Source: an uncultured Ruminococcus sp. (GTDB lineage Bacteria; Bacillota; Clostridia; Lachnospirales; Lachnospiraceae). From it: 64,000 nt of DNA. How positions within the stretch are numbered: position 1 is the stretch's first letter; every line of letters begins with the position of its first letter. The DNA lies in NCBI GenBank assembly GCA_946494335.1, contig CAMMBV010000008.1, positions 1-64,000 on the forward strand. Reading direction: 5' to 3'. Below the pieces are notes generated by a model. The model saw only the letters and a list, made by a program, of their open reading frames with translations. It was not told the origin of the DNA and searched no databases. This document shows positions 16,753 to 25,637 of this stretch, piece by piece. The translations under genes and the position numbers were made by a program.

Positions 16753-17343
16753 CTATTCATCTATAATATTGCCCTTTTCTATATTCTGCCTGATCAGGGA
16801 CTCCATATACGCCCAGATAGCCTTTGAACCTGACGCCGTCTTTTCATTTCTTTTGAGGATCTGGGATTTTTTTACATTTTTTTGTTTCCAGTCTTTCCCA
16901 TCGTTGGCATCGTTAAGCGCCAGCGGCTGAAAATTGTCCAGCACATGGGCAAAAAGGGACTCCGGCGTCTCCTCCGCCTCAAACTCTTCCCACAGCTGCC
17001 TCACCTTTTTGGCCTGATCTTCTGGAAGTATATTAAAAATACGCTCCGCCGCTTTTTCCTCCCGCTGCCGTTTGGTGGCGTTTCCTGCGTCGTCGTAAGC
17101 ATATGTATCGCCGGCGTCAATTTCAACCAGATCATGCACCAGCAGCATCTGAATGACCTTAAGCTGATCCACCTTCTCATTTGCATGTTCGTCAAGAAGA
17201 AAAGCCATCACCGCCATATGCCAGGAATGCTCCGCATCGTTTTCCTGTCTCTCGTATCCCAGCAGATGGGTCTGCCGGTAAATATTTTTTGCCTTGTCGA
17301 TTTCCAGCATAAATTCTGTCTGTTTCTTTAATCTTTCATTCAT
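16753..17343 (-). CDS. HD-domain phosphohydrolase, YfbR-like
   Basis: This 196-residue protein has an HD domain: the N-terminal His in NDAEHSWHMAV (about residue 39), HD in LLVHDLVEIDAGDTY (about residues 69-78) and a distal Asp in AHVLDNFQPLA. These are the metal ligands of 5'-nucleotidase-type HD hydrolases such as YfbR, which act on (deoxy)nucleoside monophosphates. The neighbouring pyr and pur genes fit a nucleotide-salvage role. The substrate is inferred from the family only. Confidence 0.82.
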   Translation of the reverse strand: MNERLKKQTEFMLEIDKAKNIYRQTHLLGYERQENDAEHSWHMAVMAFLLDEHANEKVDQLKVIQMLLVHDLVEIDAGDTYAYDDAGNATKRQREEKAAERIFNILPEDQAKKVRQLWEEFEAEETPESLFAHVLDNFQPLALNDANDGKDWKQKNVKKSQILKRNEKTASGSKAIWAYMESLIRQNIEKGNIIDE

Positions 17344-17345
17344 CT

Positions 17346-17663
17346 TCAGGAAACTCCTATCAAAAATAATGCCAGCCAGAACACCGTCAGCAGTCCGTTT
17401 GCCAGTGAGCCGGCTGTACTGAATCTGTGATTTTTTTTCTTTTCACTGAAACTGACCAGACCGGTAATAAAACCCGCTGCAGCCAGCAGGATGCCCATCA
17501 GCCCCAGTATTCCCACGTACATCCCCGCTTTTCCCGCAAAGACAAAGGATATAACGGCCGCAGCCAGCAAAAAGAATCCGGAGAACGCCGCCATCACAAC
17601 CGCTCCCATGCCGCCCTGCGCATCCTCACTCATGGGCAGACGATATTTATACCTTTTTTTCAT
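17346..17663 (-). CDS. Small membrane protein, DUF6142-like
   Basis: 105 residues with three hydrophobic helices (about 23-43, 47-70 and 85-104) and a basic KKRYKYR start. The layout matches a small family I know as DUF6142, common in Lachnospiraceae, with no known function. It lies two bases before the HD gene and overlaps the end of the VanZ-like gene by 17 bases, so the three are translationally coupled. Confidence 0.72.
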   Translation of the reverse strand: MKKRYKYRLPMSEDAQGGMGAVVMAAFSGFFLLAAAVISFVFAGKAGMYVGILGLMGILLAAAGFITGLVSFSEKKKNHRFSTAGSLANGLLTVFWLALFLIGVS

Positions 17664-18120
17664 AATACCATCTCCTTATTCCATTACATACTGCAAACAA
17701 CAGATAACCAAACAGCGCGCCGGCCGTATTCAGCAGCATATCATCCACGTCAAAGCATCCTACTTTTCCCACCAGCTGAAGGCACTCCACAAAGAAGCTC
17801 ATAAGAAATCCCAAAAGGCCGGTAAGCCAGAAATGTCTTGTCCTTTTGCTGATGATGGGCAGTATAAACCCAAAAGGAAGAAATCCGATAACGTTTCCCG
17901 CCAGATTCAAAAATACCGCCTCCATCCCCAGCTGTTCCCGGTAAGTCCAGAAACGTTTGATTTCTCTGAAAAGCACCAGATTATACCGGTAGTCCTCCTC
18001 TATCCAGTTTTTTCTGCCGTACCACTCGGAAAAAAAGAGAAAATACATCAACAGGATCAGATACAGGACGAACAAAATCCAGCTCAATACCCGTATGCGT
18101 TTTTTTGTTTCTGCTTTCAA
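17647..18120 (-). CDS. VanZ-like membrane protein
   Basis: 157 residues with about four transmembrane helices. The VanZ-family features are visible: FLNLAGNVIGFLPFGFILP near residue 70 and DVDDMLLNTAGALFGYLLF near residue 125. VanZ gives low-level teicoplanin resistance in enterococci; most chromosomal homologues have no assigned role. The start is TTG at 18120, six bases after AAAGGGA; there is no nearby ATG. It is part of the pyrE-to-aminopeptidase gene string. Confidence 0.82.
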   Translation of the reverse strand: MKAETKKRIRVLSWILFVLYLILLMYFLFFSEWYGRKNWIEEDYRYNLVLFREIKRFWTYREQLGMEAVFLNLAGNVIGFLPFGFILPIISKRTRHFWLTGLLGFLMSFFVECLQLVGKVGCFDVDDMLLNTAGALFGYLLFAVCNGIRRWYYEKKV

Positions 18121-18191
18121 ATCATTCCCTTTCTGTTTTTCTCATACACGTATGAAACTGCCTCAATCAGATTGAGACAGTCACATTCTTA

Positions 18192-18344
18192 CTATATGGT
18201 TACCTTATACTTTTCTTTCAGAAGCTGTGCGCCGCTTATAATCATCAGCGTCCCGGCCACAATTCCCGTCACCAGCACGATGATTCCCAGAGCAATGCTT
18301 CCGCTGCCGGCGTGTGACATGACTTTATAAGTTTTTTCACTCAT
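18192..18344 (-). CDS. 50-residue single-span membrane protein, not in the ORF track
   Basis: I found this reading frame by hand. It starts MSEKTYKVMSHAGSGSIALG, has one hydrophobic helix (about residues 17-39, rich in Gly, Ile, Val) and ends in a basic tail LLKEKYKVTI. A strong ribosome binding site AAAGGAGAG stands 6 bases before the ATG. It fills the gap between pyrE (stop 18363) and the VanZ-like gene (start 18120) on the same strand. It has no motif that I recognise. Confidence 0.68.
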   Translation of the reverse strand: MSEKTYKVMSHAGSGSIALGIIVLVTGIVAGTLMIISGAQLLKEKYKVTI

Positions 18345-18362
18345 TCACATCTCTCCTTTTCG

Positions 18363-19040
18363 TTATTCCTCTGCTCCATACTGCTCATAATATGCATCAA
18401 TTGCTGATTTTAATACATCATCGATAATAATCCGTCCTTTATACTCACGATTATAAAGATGCTCCGTCACTTCCGCCATAGTTACGATGGACGTGGTCGC
18501 CAGGCCGTACTTCTCTTCAATCTCTTTCAGAGCGCTTTTTTTGCCCGTTCCCCGCTCCATGCGGTCCACAGACACCACCAGTCCAAGGGGCTTCACATCG
18601 CCCTGAGCTTTAATAATGGGCAGTGTTTCCTGAATGGAGGTTCCCGCCGTCGTCACGTCCTCGATGATGACGATCCGGTCGTTGTCCATGATGGGACTCC
18701 CCAGCAGAATTCCTTTATCTCCGTGGTCCTTGACTTCCTTTCGGTTGGAACAGTAGCGGATGTCCACTCCATACTGCTCGCTGATGGCCATGGAAGCCGC
18801 AACCGTAAGGGGAATGCCTTTATAGGCCGGTCCGAAAAGCACATCAAAATCCAGTCCAAATTTTTCTTTGATGGCCGCTGCATAGTATTGTCCCAGTCTG
18901 CGAAGCTGTGTGCCTGTGCGGTAAAAACCGGTATTTACAAAAAACGGAGTTTTTCTGCCGCTCTTCGTCACAAAATCTCCAAATTTTAACACACCGCAGT
19001 CCACCATAAACTCAATAAATTCCTGTTTGTATTGTTCCAT
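18363..19040 (-). CDS. pyrE: Orotate phosphoribosyltransferase
   Basis: This enzyme joins orotate to PRPP to give OMP. The PRPP-binding motif VIIEDVTTAGTSI is near residue 125, and FGPAYKGIPL and RKEVKDHGDKG give the family loops. The 225-residue length is that of the longer PyrE type. It is separated from the pyrC-F-K-D cluster by 9.5 kb and has its own promoter and leader. Ribosome binding site CAGGAGG. Confidence 0.96.
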   Translation of the reverse strand: MEQYKQEFIEFMVDCGVLKFGDFVTKSGRKTPFFVNTGFYRTGTQLRRLGQYYAAAIKEKFGLDFDVLFGPAYKGIPLTVAASMAISEQYGVDIRYCSNRKEVKDHGDKGILLGSPIMDNDRIVIIEDVTTAGTSIQETLPIIKAQGDVKPLGLVVSVDRMERGTGKKSALKEIEEKYGLATTSIVTMAEVTEHLYNREYKGRIIIDDVLKSAIDAYYEQYGAEE

Positions 19041-19065
19041 ATCCTTAAAATCCTCCTGTATTTAC

Positions 19066-19146
19066 GGGCTTTTTCAAGCCCCGGCTTTCTATTTTTATCC
19101 CCTGCTACACCATTTTTACACCATTTCACACTTAGCTACACCGTTT
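19066..19146 (-). promoter_or_regulatory. pyrE leader: hairpin and three direct repeats
   Basis: In the 5' untranslated region GGGCTT-GAAA-AAGCCC (minus strand, 19066-19081) forms a 6-bp hairpin about 20 bases upstream of the Shine-Dalgarno. Further upstream the unit TACACC(A/G)TTT (plus strand) is repeated at 19106, 19117 and 19137. No typical PyrR-binding loop or poly-U terminator is visible, so the regulatory role is open. Confidence 0.4.
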
Positions 19147-19187
19147 CTCGAATTTCTGCATTTCTTCAAACAGAGTATCTTCCGTTA

Positions 19188-19216
19188 ATTTTATCATATC
19201 TAATAAGGATTTTCAA
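19188..19216 (-). promoter_or_regulatory. pyrE promoter
   Basis: Minus strand TTGAAA (19211-19216), 17-base spacer, TAAAAT (19188-19193). The predicted leader before the pyrE ATG is about 140 bases. Confidence 0.75.
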
Positions 19217-19255
19217 TTCACGAATTTGACTGTTGTTCCGCATAGAAAAAGACAC

Positions 19256-21763
19256 TTACATTTCATCTTGTCTTAATAGCTCTATTATGCTTTCATTTTT
19301 CGTTTTTCTCAAAATTAAAATTATTGATATAACGCAAACAGCAATAACGATTAGAAACAGCAGTACATCGATTGCTATCGGAAACGAAAACGGAAGCCCA
19401 TATACATTGAAATTTTCAAATGCAAAATAGCTTGCCGGGAGTCCTATTATGATTGCAACAACAATAGACAGAATCGCATAGCATAAACTTTCAGAAACAA
19501 CCATCTTTTTAATCTGCTTTCCAGTCATACCAATACTTTCTAAAACAGCGAATTCTTTGGAGCGATTTTGCACACTGGCGGACATCATATTCAAATAATT
19601 TAAAATTGCAAGCAACATAACAATCAGACCTATACTTCCGCCTAATACAGTAATCTGATTTTCTGAATTTTTCATTTCTGAATACCTGTTCAATTTTGAA
19701 TCAACCGATAACGCATGATTATCTGTTATCAAATTCATGATTAAAGCTTCCGTATTTTTGGAAAATGGTTCCTTATAATTAATTTTAATCATTTCAATTA
19801 ACGGTTGTTGCACAAGTTTTTCAAAATAATCATCACTGACAATCAAATCTGGACTATAACCGGCAGCATAATAAGCCGGAAAATCTATCAACGCTCCTAT
19901 CTCAATAGTTTCTTCTTTATTTGAACCGTCAGCATTTGAAATCGAAAAGTTGACTTTTTTACCTGCTATGCCAGGATTTCCTTCAATAAATATTTTAGAA
20001 GCAAAGGCTATTTCTCCATTATTAAAAGCTTCCTTGTTAAGTGGAGTATCTAACGTTTGGTTTAATCGGTCAAATTCCAAGTCATCAATTCCTACAATTC
20101 TGCAACTAAACATATTGTTGTTATAATCAGCCTGATGCTTATACATGTTGATGTCTTTATCATAATCACCGGGAGTATATCTGGAATGATATAATTCTTT
20201 ATAATATTCTCCATACACATCTTCCTGATATGGCACAGTTGCCGTTACGGATTCCAGCGTCCTGACATCTTTGACACCATTTATATTCTTTACATTTTCA
20301 ATGAAATCATCGGTGATAACCTGTTCTTCATTATCAGAGAGCAAAGTTTGGTTTAAAATTTGTAAATCATAGTCATAGGTATGATTTAATATATTGGTTG
20401 CATTATTTGCCTGTATCACAACATTCATAATCATAAACAGTGACAAAGCCAGGCTTAAAGAACACATGATAACTCCAAATTGTTTTTTATCACGGAACAG
20501 ATTTATCCTTACCATTGAGCGTATATCTCCACCGTTTCTAATTTTACTTTTCACATTTGAAGAGGAATTCCCAATGTATTTTAAGGCTTCAACAGGGGAA
20601 CAGTTCTGAGCAATTTTAGCAGGTTTTCGAGTACTGAGTACCGTTGTAGCAAACGAGAACACTGTCGCTAAGATAAACGCCCATACTGATACGGCTTCAA
20701 CATCATTTGCCATAATCGTTGGATTAAAAGCGTGCAATACTTGTGGAATAATAATTTTTCCTACTATGGCAGAACATATCAATCCCAAAGGAATTCCAAT
20801 TACTGTATTCCACAATACCTGTTTATTTATCATTTTTCTAATCTGAACAGATGTAGTACCAATCGTTTTGAGTTGCCCGTAATAACGTATATCTTTATTA
20901 ACGGAAATATACAATGTGTTATAAATGAACAAATAGCCACTTGCAAAAACAAACAAAAGCAACACAAAAAGCCCAATAATTGTTTTACAGAAATTTGAAA
21001 TTGTATCATAATCCGCTTCAATAATTTGATTCCCTGATAAGCCAATCTGGTTCTGCATTTTGGTTATATCATTTTCAGAGTAGAGCGGATTTACAAGTGA
21101 AATTTTTAATTCTCCTTGTGTCAAATCTGTTTGAAGCACTCCTGTTGTCTGATAAAATTCATTTGAAACATATCCTTTAACTCTACCCGAATAATCCAAA
21201 AACCAGCCACTAAGTATAAACGTTTTTACTGTATTCTCGTCATTGCTGTTTTCTGCTAAAGATTGATATGTCAAAGGCAATTTCATACCCACATAAGGTT
21301 TTCCAATCCCCATAGAGTTTAAAGCACTCTCTGAAAGCATAATTTCATCATCTTTTTGTGGGTATTCGCCGGTATAGGAATCCAAAGCGGGAATTGTCTG
21401 TTTCTCCCAGCAAGTACTGTCTAACCAAAATATTTTTATCTTATCCAGTTTCTTATCTTCATATTTAGACAAAACCGCACATTTCACGCTAAGTCCTGCA
21501 TACTTTACATTTTCCATTTTGCGGATTGCAGACACCTGATCATCCCTGGGTTCCGTTAATGATATATCATAGTCCATGCCCTGTATTCTTTGTTGGCGAA
21601 GAGCTACCGTATTCCAATAACTCATTCCGATAGATAATACAGAACATATTAAAAAAGTTGTCAGGAAAATAGCCATAATCGTCAGGAGATTTCTCTTTTT
21701 ATGTGCGAAATATGTTGTCTTCGCAAGGTCGTTTATTATTTCTTTGTTATTGACTTTAAGCAT
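19256..21763 (-). CDS. FtsX-type ABC transporter permease
   Basis: About 835 residues. An N-terminal membrane helix is followed by a long extracytoplasmic region, a first FtsX helical bundle (about 260-390), a second extracytoplasmic region (about 440-700) and a C-terminal FtsX bundle (about 710-830). The short motif AVLESIGMTGKQIKKM is typical of the family. With the ATPase it probably exports or resists a cell-envelope-active peptide. I chose ATG at 21763 because it directly follows the ATPase stop and has AAGGGTGG upstream. The coding sequence is clearly AT-richer than its neighbours. Confidence 0.86.
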   Translation of the reverse strand: MLKVNNKEIINDLAKTTYFAHKKRNLLTIMAIFLTTFLICSVLSIGMSYWNTVALRQQRIQGMDYDISLTEPRDDQVSAIRKMENVKYAGLSVKCAVLSKYEDKKLDKIKIFWLDSTCWEKQTIPALDSYTGEYPQKDDEIMLSESALNSMGIGKPYVGMKLPLTYQSLAENSNDENTVKTFILSGWFLDYSGRVKGYVSNEFYQTTGVLQTDLTQGELKISLVNPLYSENDITKMQNQIGLSGNQIIEADYDTISNFCKTIIGLFVLLLFVFASGYLFIYNTLYISVNKDIRYYGQLKTIGTTSVQIRKMINKQVLWNTVIGIPLGLICSAIVGKIIIPQVLHAFNPTIMANDVEAVSVWAFILATVFSFATTVLSTRKPAKIAQNCSPVEALKYIGNSSSNVKSKIRNGGDIRSMVRINLFRDKKQFGVIMCSLSLALSLFMIMNVVIQANNATNILNHTYDYDLQILNQTLLSDNEEQVITDDFIENVKNINGVKDVRTLESVTATVPYQEDVYGEYYKELYHSRYTPGDYDKDINMYKHQADYNNNMFSCRIVGIDDLEFDRLNQTLDTPLNKEAFNNGEIAFASKIFIEGNPGIAGKKVNFSISNADGSNKEETIEIGALIDFPAYYAAGYSPDLIVSDDYFEKLVQQPLIEMIKINYKEPFSKNTEALIMNLITDNHALSVDSKLNRYSEMKNSENQITVLGGSIGLIVMLLAILNYLNMMSASVQNRSKEFAVLESIGMTGKQIKKMVVSESLCYAILSIVVAIIIGLPASYFAFENFNVYGLPFSFPIAIDVLLFLIVIAVCVISIILILRKTKNESIIELLRQDEM

Positions 21764-21764
21764 T

Positions 21765-22439
21765 TCATTTACCACCCTTCACGATTTTGCCATCTTCCAG
21801 ACGAATAATTCTGTCTGCCATTTGCGCAATTTCATCGTTGTGTGTTATCATCACAATCGTTTGCGCCAGCTTCTGGCTGGATATTTTCATCAACCCTAAA
21901 ACATCCTGACTTGTTCTGCTATCGAGGTTCCCCGTTGGCTCATCGGCAAGGATAATTGCTGGTTTAGTTGCTAATGCTCTTGCCAGTGCTACTCTTTGCT
22001 GCTGTCCACCAGATAATTGATTAGGCATAGAATATTTCTTATTCTCCAGCTTTAATAGTTGTAGGATTTCTTCAACATAATCTTCATCGGGCTTAACACC
22101 GTCTAACTTAATCGGAAGTACAATATTTTCGTATACGTTCATAAGCGGCAGAAGATTGTAATTTTGAAAAACAAAGCCAATTTTTCTTCTTCTGTAAATT
22201 GTTAATTCGTCACGGGATAATTTAGAAATATCTTTCCCGCCAATCAGCACTTCACCAGAAGTGGGATTATCCAAACCGCCAAGCATATGCAATAGTGTAG
22301 ATTTTCCACTTCCTGACGTCCCGACAATCGCCAAAAATTCGCCCTCTTTAATATCCAAGTCTATACCGTCCAATGCCTTTACTATGTTTTCTCCCATCTG
22401 ATAATATTTTTTTAGATTTCTAACTGATAGAATATTCAT
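21765..22439 (-). CDS. ABC transporter ATPase, LolD/BceA/MacB type
   Basis: 224 residues with Walker A VGTSGSGKSTLLHMLGG (near residue 37), signature LSGGQQQRVALARAL and Walker B IILADEPTGNLDS. It belongs to the family that pairs with FtsX-type permeases. The stop lies one base before the permease start. Ribosome binding site AAAGGGG. The 115-base gap upstream, after the kinase gene, carries repeats that look like a response-regulator site. Confidence 0.93.
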   Translation of the reverse strand: MNILSVRNLKKYYQMGENIVKALDGIDLDIKEGEFLAIVGTSGSGKSTLLHMLGGLDNPTSGEVLIGGKDISKLSRDELTIYRRRKIGFVFQNYNLLPLMNVYENIVLPIKLDGVKPDEDYVEEILQLLKLENKKYSMPNQLSGGQQQRVALARALATKPAIILADEPTGNLDSRTSQDVLGLMKISSQKLAQTIVMITHNDEIAQMADRIIRLEDGKIVKGGK

Positions 22440-22481
22440 TTTTCATTCCCCTTTCGTTTGACCTAATAATAACAAAGACTT

Positions 22482-22518
22482 CTTTCTCAAATCTTTCTCA
22501 AAAGTGACATTTCTGACA
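22482..22518 (-). promoter_or_regulatory. Tandem repeats upstream of the ABC genes, likely response-regulator site
   Basis: Plus-strand CTTTCTCAAA occurs at 22482-22491 and 22493-22502 (11-base period, one helical turn), followed by TGACA-TTTC-TGACA at 22505-22518. Read on the minus strand they precede an AT-rich -10-like stretch (TTGTTATTATTAG). Direct repeats in phase with the helix, just upstream of the transporter, fit the OmpR-type regulator encoded next door. Confidence 0.55.
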
Positions 22519-22554
22519 CAATTAAGATTGAGAAAAAAGCCTTGCTTCTTTTGC

Positions 22555-23472
22555 TTAGAAATCTTTGCGGGATAAGAAAACCTCGACAATTGTCCCTTTA
22601 TTCAACTCGGATTTTACTTTTATATAGCCCTGTTGTTTTCTTAATACTTCTCTGGCTAAGTATAATCCAATTCCAAATCCTTGTTTGTCTGTTACATTGG
22701 TGCCCCTGTAAAATCTTTGAAATATTTTTCCCTGTTCTTCTTCCGGAATACCGATACCATTGTCAATAATACGAACACAAACAAAGGATTCATATAAGGT
22801 AGATTGAATCGTTACAGTTGCTCCGGCAGGAGAGTACTTTATTGCGTTTTCAAGAATATTTGTAAAAACTTCCTCTGTCCATTTTAAATCCGCATACACT
22901 TTGTAAGAATGATGCTCTGAGATAAGCTGAATCTCTTTTTTCATTGCTTCCAGTTCAACAGACTGACAACTTCTTCTAAGTACGGCATCTAAGTCAATAA
23001 TTTTAGGTGATACGGAGACGATTTCCTGCTCTGCGTAAGTAGATTTAAGCAATTCTTTCATAAAATAGTTTAATTTCCCCGCGTTACTCTCTATTTTATC
23101 CGCCAATCGGATAGATTCTAAATCGCTTATCTGTTCTTTGAGCAGACCTGTATATAAAGTAATATTGGCAAGAGGTGTTCTGATTTGATGACTAATATTC
23201 GTAATCAAAGATTTTATAATATCCCGTTCCTCCTCAGCGGTTTCTTTTTGTATCTGCGATATTTTCATAATTCGGTTAAGGCGTTCAGAAATCGCAGAAT
23301 CCATCGATTCATCATAAGAGAGGTCTATCTTTTTTCCACTCAATATCTCGTCTGTTTTATCAAGAAAATTTTGATATTGAATCAATAATTTATTTCTATA
23401 CCAACGGATTATCAAATATAGAACAAGGATATTAAAAAGAACAACAAAAATCAAAACAACGTACAAATTCAT
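22555..23472 (-). CDS. Sensor histidine kinase with a single membrane helix
   Basis: 305 residues. One N-terminal membrane helix (about 3-23) with almost no extracytoplasmic part, then the dimerisation domain with the phospho-accepting His in NISHQIRTPLANI (near residue 95) and an ATPase domain with N box NILENAIKYSP, G1 DNGIGIPEEEQG and G2 GFGIGLYLA. Kinases without a sensor loop often take their signal from the partner FtsX-type transporter; that is an inference here. The ATG follows the regulator stop directly, with GGAGAAC inside the regulator gene. Confidence 0.92.
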   Translation of the reverse strand: MNLYVVLIFVVLFNILVLYLIIRWYRNKLLIQYQNFLDKTDEILSGKKIDLSYDESMDSAISERLNRIMKISQIQKETAEEERDIIKSLITNISHQIRTPLANITLYTGLLKEQISDLESIRLADKIESNAGKLNYFMKELLKSTYAEQEIVSVSPKIIDLDAVLRRSCQSVELEAMKKEIQLISEHHSYKVYADLKWTEEVFTNILENAIKYSPAGATVTIQSTLYESFVCVRIIDNGIGIPEEEQGKIFQRFYRGTNVTDKQGFGIGLYLAREVLRKQQGYIKVKSELNKGTIVEVFLSRKDF

Positions 23473-24153
23473 TTATAAGTTCTCCCACATATAACCCTTT
23501 CCATATATGGTTTTAATATACTTTGGATCGGAAGAATCATCTTCCAGTTTATCTCTTAGCCGTCTCACAGCAACAGACAGGGCATTATCTTCCACATATT
23601 CTGTCCCCTCTGTCCATACCCATTCCAGTAAACGTTCTCTTGTTATAATTAAGTTTGGATTTGATATTAACAGATATAAAACCCTTTGTTCTGTCTTACT
23701 TAATTCTATCGGCACGCCATTTTTGTAAAATTCCATTGTTTCAAAGCGAAACAAAAAAACGGAATCTTTATATTCTTCTTCATGCCTTGATGGGCTTCTC
23801 CTCAGCAAAGCTCTTATTCTGGCTCGAAGTACCATTAAACTAAATGGCTTTGTAATATAATCATCAGCCCCGTTTTCCAGACCTCTTACAATATCTATTT
23901 CCATATCTTTTGCAGTAAGCAGGGCAATCGGGATTGATAGTTTTTGCTTTATTTCACGGCAAAAATCTAATCCATTGCCATCGGGCAGATTGATGTCAAA
24001 AATCATCAAATCAAATTTTTGATTTTGTATAGCCGTCCTTGCTTCCTCTATCGTGGAACAAATTACAAACTTTAATTCTTTGTTTTGCAAAGATAATTCT
24101 ATTCCCTCTGCTAAATCAATATCATCTTCTAAAATTAGCACTGTCTTTTTCAC
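23473..24153 (-). CDS. OmpR-family response regulator
   Basis: 226 residues: receiver domain (1-115) with the acidic pair EDD, phospho-acceptor Asp in LMIFDINLPDGNG (near residue 52) and Lys in YITKPFS, then a winged-helix output domain (about 130-225) ending GKGYMWENL. The start is GTG at 24153, nine bases after GGGAG. It heads the four-gene regulator-kinase-ATPase-permease module. Its gene begins only 30 bases after the GH4 stop, and I see no promoter in that gap. Confidence 0.93.
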   Translation of the reverse strand: MKKTVLILEDDIDLAEGIELSLQNKELKFVICSTIEEARTAIQNQKFDLMIFDINLPDGNGLDFCREIKQKLSIPIALLTAKDMEIDIVRGLENGADDYITKPFSLMVLRARIRALLRRSPSRHEEEYKDSVFLFRFETMEFYKNGVPIELSKTEQRVLYLLISNPNLIITRERLLEWVWTEGTEYVEDNALSVAVRRLRDKLEDDSSDPKYIKTIYGKGYMWENL

Positions 24154-24183
24154 TTTGCAAATCTCCCTTGTCCTTATCCGCCG

Positions 24184-25506
24184 TTATTTTCTAAACTGCG
24201 CCATATAGTCCCCATGGGCTTCTATCATTTCATCTACCATCGCCTTAATGTCGTCAATGGAAAGCTCCGCGGCGGTGTGAGGATCCATCATTGCCGCCTG
24301 GTAGATATAATTTCGATCTCCGGTCACTGCTGCTTCAATAGTCAGCAGCTGAACATTGATGTTGGTCTGGTTCATGGCCGCCAGCTGCAGCGGCAGTTTC
24401 CCGATGTGACATGGTGTAACACCGCTTTTATCCACCAGACAGGGAACTTCCACACAGGCATCCGAGGGAAGATTGTCAATCAGTCCTGTATTGAGGACAT
24501 TACCGCCGATTTTGTAGGGCTGACCCGTTACCACAGCTTCCATAATGTAGGAGGCATACTCCAAAGACCGCTCATGGGTAACTTTGCCATCGGCCAGAAT
24601 GGAATCTTTTTCTTCTTCCCATCCTTTGATCTGCTCGATGCACCGGCGGGGATATTCATCCAGGGGAATCTGATATTTTTCGATCAGTTCCGGATACCGG
24701 GATTTAATGTAGAATGGATTGTATTCCGCATTATGCTCGCTTGATTCGGTGCAGAAATATCCCAGGTTGTTAACGTACTCCAGACGGATCATATCCTTAT
24801 GCGGTTCCTGGTTTTTCTTTTTGGCACGCTCTCTGATTTCCGGATACAGATCCTTTCCGTCTCTGTCTTTGATCTCCAGCAGCCAGGCCATATGATTGAT
24901 TCCGGCGATTTTTTCCTCGACGCCTTCCAGCTTGTCTTCCATATCCAGCAGGCGGAGCAGTTCTCCGGTACACTTCTGTACACTGTGGCAAAGACCCACC
25001 GTCCGGATCTTCGTATATCTTTGCATATAACCGGTCAGCATGGCCATGGGATTGGTGTAATTTAAAAACAGGGCGTCAGGACATACTTCCTCCATATCCT
25101 GTGCAAATTCCTTAAGAACCGGAATCGTGCGCAGCGCTCTCATAATGCCCCCGATTCCCAGCGTATCCGCGATGGTCTGACGCAGGCCGTATTTCTTTGG
25201 AATCTCAAAATCAATGACTGTCGAGGGTTCGTATCCGCCGACCTGAATGGCATTTACAACGAAGTCAGCGTCTTTAAGGGCCGCTTTTCTGTTTTCCGCT
25301 CCCAGATAAGTGGTAAGCTTTGCCCGCCCATTATTTATATTTTTGTTGATTGCGTTCAAAATAACAAAGGATTCTTCCAGCCGCTTCGCATCGATATCAT
25401 ACAGCGCGATCTCGCTGTCCGACAATGCGGGAGTGCACATGCAGTCACCCAGAACATTTCTTGCAAATATCGTACTTCCCGCTCCCATAAATGCAATTTT
25501 TATCAT
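24184..25506 (-). CDS. Glycoside hydrolase family 4, alpha-galactosidase (MelA)-like
   Basis: 440 residues. The N-terminal Rossmann segment IAFMGAGSTIFARNVLGD binds NAD. The GH4 metal motif is seen as GLCHSVQ (near residue 173) and GINHMAWLLE (near 203). NYTNPMAMLT near residue 149 and a tail with HGDYMAQF are typical. GH4 enzymes cleave through NAD-dependent oxidation and elimination and need a divalent metal. The sequence resembles the MelA group acting on unphosphorylated alpha-galactosides, but alpha-glucosidase or glucuronidase activity is possible. It is divergent from an AraC regulator. Ribosome binding site AAAGGAGG. Confidence 0.88.
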   Translation of the reverse strand: MIKIAFMGAGSTIFARNVLGDCMCTPALSDSEIALYDIDAKRLEESFVILNAINKNINNGRAKLTTYLGAENRKAALKDADFVVNAIQVGGYEPSTVIDFEIPKKYGLRQTIADTLGIGGIMRALRTIPVLKEFAQDMEEVCPDALFLNYTNPMAMLTGYMQRYTKIRTVGLCHSVQKCTGELLRLLDMEDKLEGVEEKIAGINHMAWLLEIKDRDGKDLYPEIRERAKKKNQEPHKDMIRLEYVNNLGYFCTESSEHNAEYNPFYIKSRYPELIEKYQIPLDEYPRRCIEQIKGWEEEKDSILADGKVTHERSLEYASYIMEAVVTGQPYKIGGNVLNTGLIDNLPSDACVEVPCLVDKSGVTPCHIGKLPLQLAAMNQTNINVQLLTIEAAVTGDRNYIYQAAMMDPHTAAELSIDDIKAMVDEMIEAHGDYMAQFRK

Positions 25507-25637
25507 AGTATTTCCTCCTTTGGAATTGTATTGTCATTGAAAGCATTATATAATTATTGCAGATATACCTCTATGTAATTTGTTTCCTGTTCTTGTCGTT
25601 ATGTTGCATTCAGGAACAGGCCTCAGGGAGAACTTTT

